From assembly GCA_030998225.1 (NCBI GenBank), contig JAPYXD010000680.1, positions 12,834,001 through 12,898,000 on the forward strand: a stretch of 64,000 nucleotides of DNA. Direction: 5' to 3'. Position 1 is the stretch's first letter. Every line of letters begins with the position of its first letter. Position numbers and translations under genes: made by a program. This stretch comes from Diplolepis rosae. Its lineage: Eukaryota > Arthropoda > Insecta > Hymenoptera > Diplolepididae. The notes below the pieces were generated by a model. The model made no database searches and had not been told where the DNA came from. It worked only from the letters and a program-made list of their open reading frames with translations. Shown here piece by piece: positions 54,690 to 64,000 of this stretch.

Positions 54690-56010
54690 CGGTTTTGGCA
54701 ACGTGAGGCCGAGCGTTGTCATGCTGTAGAATCACTTTTTCGTGGCTATGCTCGTATTGTGGCCGTTTTTCGCGCAGACCTCAGCTAAAACGCATTAATT
54801 ACGTTCCATACCGTTCCGCAGTGATGGTTTCGTTCGGTTTTAACAGCTCATAATAAATAACACCGACCTGGTCCCACCAAATACACAGCATAACCTTCGC
54901 AGCGTGAATATTCGGACGAGCCGACGACGTAGAAGCATGACCGGGCAGGCCCCATGACTTTCTTCTCTCTGGGTTGCTGTAATACATCCATTTTTCATCA
55001 CCCGTTACGATGCGAGAAAAAAAGCCCTTCCTTTTTTGCCGTTGAAGCAGTTGTTCACAGGCGAAGAAACGACGCTCAACCCGTGTGGAAAAATTTCATA
55101 ACAGTTTATTGTCTGGTCTGGCCCAGGTCTGGCAATAACTAGACTGGCTAGTCTGGAAGTTCTGGCCCGGCTTAGATCAGGCGCTGGACAGTATTCCATG
55201 ACAAAAAAATTCATATGTGGTGAACGAAGTTTTTTTTACAAGTTTCGAAAAACTCATAGGTTAGTAACGAGTTTTTTACTTTAAGAGTTTTTAATTTTTT
55301 AATTAGATTTTTAATCGAAATGGATAAATGTTCAATTAAAATGGTTTCTTAACCAAAACTTTATTAACTGGCCACCAATTAGTGGCTAACCAGCCGCGAA
55401 TTAGTAATTACCTAGCCGCTGGCTTGTGGCTGGCAAGCTGCTGACTAGTGTCTGACCGGCCGCTGACAAGCTGCTGTTCGTACAAAAACTTTACAGTTCT
55501 GGCCAGCCCCAGGCCAGACCTTATAGTCAGCGTCAGAACTGGAAACCGGACAGTCTGGTCTGGTGCTGGCCAGCGCCATGAAATTTTTCCACACGGGAAC
55601 ATTCCTTGGCTTCAAATCATAAGGAACTTGAGTTCCTTGTTTTGAATAATTCCCAACGCATGCAATCGCTTGGAAATGGCTTGGCGGGTAACTCCTAATG
55701 CTGAAGCAAGTTTTTCTTCCGTTTGGCACGGAACCTCATCGAGAAATGCCTCCAATTCAGCGTCTTTGAAGGCTTTTGGCCGTACTTCACGCTGACGGTC
55801 GTTAACATCGAAATCACCGTCTTTGAATAAAAGTCGAAGATGAGGTGCAAAATGATTATAGGGCGATTCGATTTTAAAGAAAGAATTTGCGAAAGCATTG
55901 ACGGCCCTAAATAGTGCTCCCAGATCGTGGACGAAATTTACCCTCACCATACCTACCAGTTTGGAGCCGTAGAACAAGAATTTAATGATTACCACTGTCT
56001 GTGACGTCAC
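54690..56010 (-). pseudogene. Mariner transposase relic split by a MITE
   Basis: On the minus strand from about 55850: FKDGDFDVNDRQREVRPKAF, EKLASALGVTRQAISKRLHA, DLKPRNV, then a 517 bp MITE, then [31 protein letters not shown] (first catalytic aspartate), [20 protein letters not shown] and QHDNARPHVA (second). It stops there at 54690, so the third catalytic aspartate is missing. Frames are shifted at several points. The sequence upstream of 55850 is open for some 60 codons but does not look like mariner. It belongs to the same family as 7548-8334. Confidence 0.85.
55081..55597. mobile_element. MITE with CCGTGTGGAAAAATTTCAT ends, AAC target duplication
   Basis: CCGTGTGGAAAAATTTCAT and its complement are flanked by AAC on both sides, inside the mariner reading frame, so the reconstructed mariner protein shows the exact target. 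A three-base target duplication fits PIF/Harbinger or CMC elements. Inner repeats of GTCTGG/GCTGGC are frequent. Confidence 0.8.
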
Positions 56011-56670
56011 TGCTTCGGGTAATGCCGCAAATTTACGAAGACGAACGATTTGAGATTCAATTTCTGTTTACAAAACTTGACAAGTAGACAGATATTTTGA
56101 AATCTTGAAATATTGAATGTTTATGACTTTCAGGAATAATTATAAACGGTTTTATGAGTGTGCGATCTGCGGAAAATATATTATAAGGCACTACCCAGGA
56201 AACAAAAAACAATTCACTTGCGTTAAATTTGAATGGGCTTTGAGGTGTTCTGAATTGCGTATCTGTCACTGGAATTTCAGCATTAACAGATTGAAAACCA
56301 ATATTTCCGATAGAAAATAATGTATTTAAAGTGAACAATCGTTTACAATACAATTCGTATTCTGTTTTTATTGTATTTCTCTTATTCAGAGTGACCTTTT
56401 AAGACTTCCATTTCATTTGGAATTTCAACCGATTCATGCGAACATCAATGAATCGTACATTGCCATTAGAAATTATTTGAGGTTAATCAGTCTTATTCAA
56501 CCCTATTCACTTAACGATTTAACCAATGTCGAATAGCAGATTTAAAACATTGCGCACAAATGGCAGATTCCAAGTGTCACCATCCGATTGAATTTTTATT
56601 TCCTGAATATGCAAATGATAGATACACAATTCAAAGAGACGCGCGTTCTATCGGTTTTTTTTCCTGGGTA

Positions 56671-59600
56671 GAGGTTTGTAAAGTTGTAATATATTGAATG
56701 TATTATGTAAGGGAATTTGAGGTTAGGTTACCAATGTGTCATTCTCAACTGGTTTAAGTTTACATTGTTTATGTTGTATTTTTCAATTGATTTGAAATAT
56801 TGTTAATTTAGAATGATACTGATTTATATGAATTTTTAATTTATCTAAATATTAAACATTGCCATTGCATAATAACCTTTGATACTTACCTTTCTTCTAA
56901 TGCTATTTTCTTGAAGCTGCATGTAGACTAAAAGTTATTTAATAAATAATAAATTGAAAATAAATAAAAAATTGAGTTATTTCTTCGTATATATACTTTC
57001 AACAAAATTGATTTGTATATTAAATGACAATATTTCGAAAAGGTAAATGAAACGCAGCTGAAAATATGTGACTACAATTTTGAGAAGAAAAGTTATTAAT
57101 TTAATATGCTTTTTCACAAAAACTTTACAAACCCTTTAACGGCTCAAAATATTTATTTCCTTAGAATTCACTTACAATTCATCATATAAATAATTAATTA
57201 TTTACAGGAGAGGAGAATTACATTATAAATGGACTGTTTTAAACTAAAATCTTACAAATTATAATCAAGGTAGTTATTGTGCCAAAAATTAGGTCTCTCG
57301 AAAAAAAAAGTTTTTCTCTCATTTCAAGATTGAAAAGAAAAGCTTTTTTTTTTATACAAGGAAAATTTTAATCTGACGAACAAGAATCATTTGAATAATG
57401 TTTTATGTGCCACCGGCGCACAAACTCGTTTTTTCGCTACCTACAACTCTACTGTTTCTACTTTTGAAAATAAATTATAATTTTATTTATAATTATTAAA
57501 TAATGATCATTGAATTAAATAATAATTAATTTTATTCTTTCGAAAAGTGATAGAACTAATTGTAGAAAAGTCACACATATTGATTACTTTCTTTTCATGA
57601 GTATAATAGTATATTACATTACAAGGGGCGAAACAGAGGGATTGCATGAGTGCGAAGTTTGCTGCCCGAGTGAAACGAGGGCTGCAATCACACGAAATGC
57701 TTTCGCTGTGTTTTGTTTCGAGTAATGTATACTATTTTTCATACCAACTTTTTTTAAAATTTTCAAAGGAGGCGCTATGAAAAGATGTTTTCCTTACCTG
57801 CAAAAATAAGATATAAAATATAAGGGTGCCTCACAAAATTAGGATTGTCAACCCTAATGGTGCAAACATATATTTTTATTATTTTTAGCAATATTTATTT
57901 TTAATTTGACATTTTGTCATTGTAAAGGTACGTTGCATATGAAATTTCGAATGAAACCTTAAGATAAGTTTCCAAGGCAGTTTATAAGTTTTATGTGCCT
58001 CCAGCGCGTAAACTCGGTTTTACGCTACAGTTTAGAGTAGCGTAATGATGTGTATTGCGATACAGAGGAATTTAATGTGACAACTGAACTGCGCATGCGC
58101 CTATTACGATACAGCGGAGCGTAATATTCTTCTTCTTCTTCGTACAGCGTTGGCACCGTACTGACAAAGCCTTGTACATTTTAACTGCGCATGCGTCTAT
58201 TACAATACGCTACTACTACACAAGATCGAGAAAATCAAAATGGCTGGAAGTATTCACGTAATGTCAAGTGAGATGGGCGATAATCACGGCAATTTCGACC
58301 TTTTCAGATTGGATTCGAGTGTACGCATAAAAACTCGTCTATGCGCCGAAGTCACATAAAATAGAATATGTGCCAATGCACACAATTCGGGTAATTGCGA
58401 GGCTCGCTTAAAATGCTCGCAGGACTGATCGCACCTCAGCTTCGATCTCCTGCGAGCATTGTCGCTCGTCGCGTAATAACCCTCATTATGCGCTTAGGCA
58501 CATGATATACTATTACATATAATATATTGCAACAACTTTATAAACTTATAGAATATATGCATAGAAAATTTAATGAGAATTTTGTATAAAAAATATTTTA
58601 TAATGAAGTAAAATCTAGGGGGTGAATAAAACTTTAATGATTTTGATTAAATTTCTTCTCAAAAAAAAAAAAAAACAAATTAATAAGTTCTTATTTCTGT
58701 TTAAATCAAATATACAGGTCACAAACTTTCATGAGTGTACATTTCTTGACCGGTCCATTTAATAATATCATTAAAATCTTCAAAAAACTGTGACTGATTC
58801 CTAATGAATTATAATTGATTGTAAATTCTTTTTATAGTATTCTGATAAAAATAAATGTAATTACTTTAAGAATGAGCAATTTTGTAAACCTCATAAAAAA
58901 TAAATGAAGCAAATTCGTGTCAAAGTCATTGAAGATTAAATATTGAAATATTAGTCACCAAAGAAAGTAAGTTTATATAATATAAATATTGTACTATATT
59001 TTATGACGTTTACAAAATTGCTCATTTTTAAAGTAATTACATTCATTTTTAACAGAATAGTATAAAAAGAATTTACAATCAATTTAATTTCATTGGGAAT
59101 TAGTCACAGTTTTTTGAATATTTTAATGATATTAATAGCTGGACCTGTTAAGAAAAGTACCCCCATGAAAGTTTGTGACCTGTATATTTGATTTAAACAG
59201 GAATAAAAGCTTATTAATTTTTTTGTTTTTTGAGAAGAAATTCAATCAAAATCGTTAAAGTTTTATTCACCCCCTAGATTTTACTTGATTATAAAATATT
59301 GTTTATAGAATATTTTTGTTACATTTTCTATGCATATATTCTATAAGGTCATCGAGTTGTTGCAATATATTATATGTAAAACTTATAAACTGCCTCGGAA
59401 GCTTGTAAATATTTTAAATATTGCTAGGGGCCGTTCACTAGAAGAATCAATGATTTTCCAGAATTATAATCGATTCAGAATCAGTGACTCGTCGAAAGCT
59501 TTTTTAGAATCATATGGGGAATCAGCTTGATTCAGTAAAATTTTAGACATTGATTCTGAAAGTTTGAAAGCCGCTTTCATCAGTTAGATTCAGAAGAATC

Positions 59601-60565
59601 ACCGAGAATCGAGCGTGTCAGCTCGAGTTAGATTGAGATCAACGCGTTAAAACTTCTCCAATGCACAGTCTTGCGCGCAGGCTACGCATGTGTGGAGCTG
59701 TAAAGCTGTATTGGTTCTCAGCTGAAATCGCAGAAATAATTGTAATTATGCTCACGTAGAATCGATTTTGAGTGAACGGCCCCTCGAAATAGTTTAAATA
59801 TTTCGTTCTAGCTGTGGATGAGGCCTACTGGATAAACCACGTTAAAAAAACGCGCCTGTAACCCTGCCTCTGTGATAGTGTGGAAAGGAGGATGATAATT
59901 ATCTTAAAGTTTCATTGCAAATATCATATTTTCGAGAGACCTTATTTTTGGCACAATAACTACCTTGATTATAATTTGTAAGATTTTAGTTTAAAACAGT
60001 CCATTTATAATGTAATTCTCCTCTCCGGTAAATAATTAATTATTTATATGATGAATTGTAATTGAAGTCTAAGGAAATAAATATTTTGAGCCGTTAAAGT
60101 GTTTGTAAAGTTTTTGTGAGCAAGCATATTAAATTAATAACTTTTCTTCTCAAAATTGTGGTCACATATTTTCAGCTACTTTTCATTTACCTTTTCAAAA
60201 TATTGTCATTTAATATACAAATAAATATTGAAGAAAGTATATATACGAAGAAATAACTTAAGTTTTTATTTATTTTCAATTTATTATATAATAAATAACT
60301 TTCAGTCTACATGCAGCTTTAAGAAAATAGCAATTGAAGAAAGGTAAGTATCAAAGGTAATTATACAATGACAATATTTAATATTTAGATAAATTAAAAA
60401 TTCATATAAATTAGTATCGTTCTAAATTAACAATATTTCAAATCAATTGAAAAATATAACATAAACAATGTAAACTAAAACAACTAGAGGATGACATATT
60501 AGTAACCTAACCTCAAATTCCCTTACATAATACATTCAATATATTACAACTTTACAAACCTCTAG
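56671..60565. repeat. 3.9 kb nested palindrome
   Basis: The outer arms (about 56671-57300 and 59935-60565) are complements, for example attatgtaagggaatttgag against ctcaaattcccttacataat and caaggtagttattgtgcca against tggcacaataactaccttg. Inside, about 58500-58790 and 59075-59400 form a second inverted pair (aatctagggggtgaataaaac against gttttattcaccccctagat). It is non-coding. It resembles stacked foldback elements. Confidence 0.8.
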
Positions 60566-60740
60566 TGCCTTATAAAATATTTTATGTGCCTCCGGCGCGT
60601 AAAATCGTTTTTTCGCTACAGTTAAGAGTAGCTCTATGTTGTTTATTGCGCTACAGAGGAATGTAATGTAAAAATTGAACTGTGCATGCCCCTATAGCCA
60701 TACAGCGGAGCACAATCTTCTACTTATTCTTCTCAGTGTC
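57393..60740 (+). repeat. Three direct copies of a GTGCCTCCGGCGCGTAAA repeat
   Basis: Related ~150 bp blocks start at about 57400 (truncated), 57993 and 60583. Each begins tttatgtgccNccNgcgc.taaa.tcg and continues with gctacag.t.agagtag, then gaactg.gcatgc. and tacagcggagc. Between copies lie the palindromic sequences above. Confidence 0.7.
57603..57780. repeat. Dispersed repeat (inverted relative to 43955-44211)
   Basis: See the copy at 43955-44211. The shared block is about 140 bp, with ttacaaggggcgaaacag and tgctttcgctgtgttttgtttc. This copy carries an extra gaagtttgctgcccgagtgaaacgagg-like stretch. Confidence 0.75.
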
Positions 60741-62980
60741 TCCAGAACGTGGGATTTTTCGGCCCCCACCACGTTCCCATCTGGGAGAAACACATGCAAA
60801 CGTGGCGTGTCAGTGTGTCGGCTCTGCTACACGCTGCTGTCACCAGCTTCGTGTAAAGCCGAAGGTGCACGAAGACGGACTTCGTTACAATGCTTGAGTT
60901 TTCAAGTTATTTTTAGATTTCACGCTTTCGTTTATCGAGTCGAAATTAAGAATTGTATTTTTCTCGAGTACGTGCAAAAGAGGCGCGAAGCAGACGACGA
61001 ATTTGAATTTACGAAGTATATAGTTCAAGAAATAACACTTTTCTTCAATTTCTTGAAGAAAGTCTGCATGAAATAAACATCAGTATGATCTTGGAAAATT
61101 TCATGAGGATTTCAACACTTCAAAAATAAACTTTTAGTGAAATTTAGTGACAATAAATGTATAAAATTTGAATCAATATATAATTTTCCATTCAAATTTA
61201 TATACTTCTTACTAATTTTGTACATTTAACAATTTTTCAATTAGAACAATATTTTCTATCAAGATAAAATGAACATAAAATTCAAGTTCATAATTTATAT
61301 TTTCAGTTATATGTTAGAAATATTTTCATCTCACATTTTTGTAGCCTAAGCACAAACTTTTCATTCCAAAACTTAAAATCTCTACGGAAATGGAAAATTG
61401 TCTAATAGCAGTAGATAAATTAAAAAGCTAAAATATGTGTTTATTGGTATTTCCATATTAACATATAAATATCAATCAACTTTAAATTTTACATAAAAAT
61501 GTTCGTTCGAAGTGTTCAAATCTTGTTACAATTTGACAAGATTTTATGGAGGAGTGCAATCTTTTGGATGAAATATTTTTTAGTTCTTAATTTGTCTGTC
61601 CGTCTGAAATCGTAGTAAGATTTGAACAGTAAACAACAAATTTTCCAATAGAATTCAGGATCAATAATAATTTATTCAGGAAATACTTCAACTCTGTAGA
61701 GCATTTTTGTATTTCGAATTCAAAATGTGTGCTTAAGCTACAAAAAAGTAAGCTGAAAATGTAGATATAAAACTAATTATGTCATGTTTATGTCTTCTTA
61801 ATGGAAAATACTTTGCATATAATTCTCTAATTCGATATTTTTTTAATGTATGAACATTCAAGAAATTGATAAATATTCCATCTTTTTATAGGAACTAAAA
61901 ATTTCCGGATAATGCTTTGATTGAGAAAGCTAAAAATTTGTCAAATATTGATATAAATTGCAATTTTACAATTGCATTATTTTTCAAATATTTTAACATC
62001 TCTTCAATCTTGATAATTCTTACAGAAGTTTATTTCATGTGAGTGACTTTTTCTTTTTCTAATGAAAGATTTCGTAATTCTAAATTCGGCCCAATTCGTA
62101 ACATTGTAAAAAGATTTTAAAACTTCATAAAAATTTTTTTTCTGTTTTATTCAAAGTCAATAAATATTCAATGTTTGGAATCGAAATATTAAGTAAATGA
62201 TTTTTAATTTCTGGGAATAAACTGCTTTAATAAGACAATCTTTCTTCTTTGTGAGAAATCTCAATTTTAAAATTAAAATTCTACGCATAGGATACAAAAA
62301 CATAATATGAAAATACTTTTATTACAGAATTTTGAAATATACAAGTTGACCAATTTTTAATCGAGTAAATCGGCTACTTTAAGCAAAAAATTATGTTAAA
62401 AATATTTTATCAAAAAAAAATAAGACACATTAAATTACGGTTTAAAATCCACATTCATAGATTGATGGTAAAAGCAGTTTAAAGTTTTTTAATCTTACGT
62501 TTTAGTGACGTATGCACAGACTTTTAATCAGATAAATGAAATGCTTTATAGAAAGTCAAAATTTTCTTATTACTGCACTTAATCAAATTTATAAAGTAAA
62601 AATATTTTTTAATTGATGCTTTCACTCAATTCTTTAAACATTCATTAATTGAAAATTGTACTCAAAATTTAATCTTGCAGCGTTCCAATATTCCCACAAT
62701 GTTACAAAATCTTATTAATCATTATTTTAGTCGAATTATTTTCAAAATATTTAAAAAATAAATGTAAATATTTTGATTAAATACTCTGTCAAATTTTGCA
62801 TTTGACTGATCTTGCAAAATTGTTGAAAGTTTTGAATACCGATAGAAGAAACTTTAAATGAAATTTTATGTCCATAAATGCTTAAAGTTCTATATAGAAA
62901 TATCAACTACAACATTCTCAAATTTTATAAATAAACTACTAAATTCAAAAAGTTTCGGATTTTTTAAAAACTGTACAAAT
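60741..62980. other. AT-rich sequence, no supported gene
   Basis: A 133-codon open frame (60675-61076) crosses the repeat at 60583-60740 and shows no family resemblance. Codon use looks random. The rest is AT-rich with scattered AATAAA and no recognised structure. Confidence 0.45.
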
Positions 62981-62984
62981 TTCA

Positions 62985-63205
62985 AATATGAATCAGTTAA
63001 AATCTACTGATTATCAGTGAAATTTGACTGATTTAAATACCTAAAAACAGGTTACTGTGAATCAATCAAATTTCACTGATTACTTCAGTGAAAAGTAACT
63101 GATTTAACAGTGAAAAATATTGTTTCCACTGATGATTCAGTGAAAAGGCAAATCACTGATTCAATCAGTGAAAATTTGACTGATTCAGATTTAGAGTGTA
63201 TACAA
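62985..63205. mobile_element. MITE of AATCAGTGAAA repeats
   Basis: The sequence is built of alternating ACTGATT and AATCAGTGAAA words in both orientations (for example gattcaatcagtgaaaattt and tcaatcaaatttcactgat) and ends gactgattcagatttagag. It can fold on itself almost throughout. No coding sequence. Confidence 0.7.
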
Positions 63206-64000
63206 ATTTCAAATATAAAGTGTACTCTGTACATTAATCAAACAAATTTAGAAGATGAATATTTTAATAAATATTCTTAAATATTATTGGAATATGATAC
63301 ATATCGATTTAGAAAAACTTCTTCAAAGTACTCAGACATTTTTCTTATTTTACGACATTTTTGCACCATGTTTGACCTTTGGGTAGGGCTCAAGAAAACA
63401 ATTGTAGACATACTTTCATTACTTAGTAAAATACTATGAAGACTTGCTTTTCAAATTAAAGCGAAAACTTTTAAAACCTTTAACAATCGGTTGCATAGAT
63501 TCGGCTCTAATCTTGGACGCAATTAGAGAAATAGGTTTTTTTGCTTTTTTTAGATCTAGTTTTTGCCTTAAACATAAAAGAAAGAAAACAAATTTGAAAT
63601 ATTAAAATAAAAAAGCTGGTTCATTCTTAGAGAATCCCAAATATTCTGAAATAAAACTCCTTTCCACACCACCATGGAGGTAGAGTTTAAGGCTCGTTTT
63701 TTTTACGTGGTATCCCCTGTAGGCCTAGTCCACGTCCTACGAAACGAAAAGGGTTTTTGCTTTCAAGCAAAAAGAAAAAAGAAAAAAAATGATGCAAAGT
63801 GGTAAAAAACGCTACAAATGTAGCCCGTACTTCAGGCTTGCCTCTATCAAATGCCAGTATACGTCGAACAAAAATGTTTTGTTTTAAATCAAATAATGAA
63901 GAAGTTTGATTGATTCGGGATGATTTGGGGTGCTTGATTATTGTGAGTCCCCTTGCCTCTCACTTATGCCGAAAGCGTGATATTACTCAATTTCAGGCTG
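63206..64000. other. Unassigned right edge
   Basis: Nothing is supported here. A CCACCATGG at 63669 begins a 43-codon frame ending in a lysine run, which I do not consider a gene. Confidence 0.4.

Noticed and set aside
60675..61076. 133-codon frame
   Set aside because: It starts inside a dispersed repeat, has no recognised domain, and an overlapping frame looks equally plausible.
63669..63800. Short frame after CCACCATGG
   Set aside because: Only 43 codons, ending in lysine runs, with no similarity or splice context that would support it.

Overview
This window looks like an AT-rich, transposon-dense stretch of an insect nuclear genome. Many decayed mariner-type elements, tRNA-derived SINEs, numerous short palindromic TIR elements and short spliceosomal introns suggest an insect, and a parasitoid hymenopteran is a plausible but unproven guess. 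I see no bacterial gene organisation, rRNA, CRISPR array or functional tRNA. All comparisons were done by eye; nothing was searched against a database.

Layout. 1-2.3 kb: one arm of a large foldback repeat and a mariner relic. 2.35-10.55 kb: first copy of an approximately 8 kb segmental duplication. It carries, on the minus strand, three exons of a very divergent chymotrypsin-fold serine protease homolog that lacks the usual catalytic residues. 10.6-16.8 kb: a tandem repeat, a dead non-LTR reverse transcriptase, two palindromic MITEs and a 2.5 kb foldback. 17.7-22.45 kb: a DIRS-type retrotransposon with a gag that must be spliced, a broken RT/RNase H/methyltransferase frame and an open tyrosine recombinase frame, lying between long inverted repeats. 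23.2-28.5 kb: SINEs, foldbacks and nested mariners. 28.8 kb: an isolated signal-peptide exon on the minus strand, in the right phase to be exon 1 of the protease homolog.

30.8-38.66 kb is the most interesting part: a 7.8 kb DNA transposon that looks like a member of the CMC (CACTA/EnSpm) group. It carries two divergent multi-exon genes. The minus-strand gene has eight exons with fully compatible phases and encodes a predicted 469-residue protein with a BEN-like DNA-binding domain. The plus-strand gene is a TNP2-like transposase with one in-frame stop and one probable homopolymer slip. A near-perfect palindrome of about 270 bp separates them, and GGCTT/AAGCC motifs crowd both subterminal regions. 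By analogy with plant CACTA elements, I infer that the BEN protein may be the accessory DNA-binding factor and the TNP2-like protein the catalytic transposase.

38.7-47.1 kb: palindromic repeats, a TIR element, two long mariner pseudogenes and a GC-richer element with a broken ORF. 47.14-54.43 kb: second copy of the duplication, with the second protease homolog. Each copy has private insertions for which the other copy gives the empty site. 54.7-56.0 kb: a mariner split by a MITE. 56.6-60.6 kb: a nested palindrome. 61-64 kb: AT-rich sequence with one MITE and no recognisable gene.
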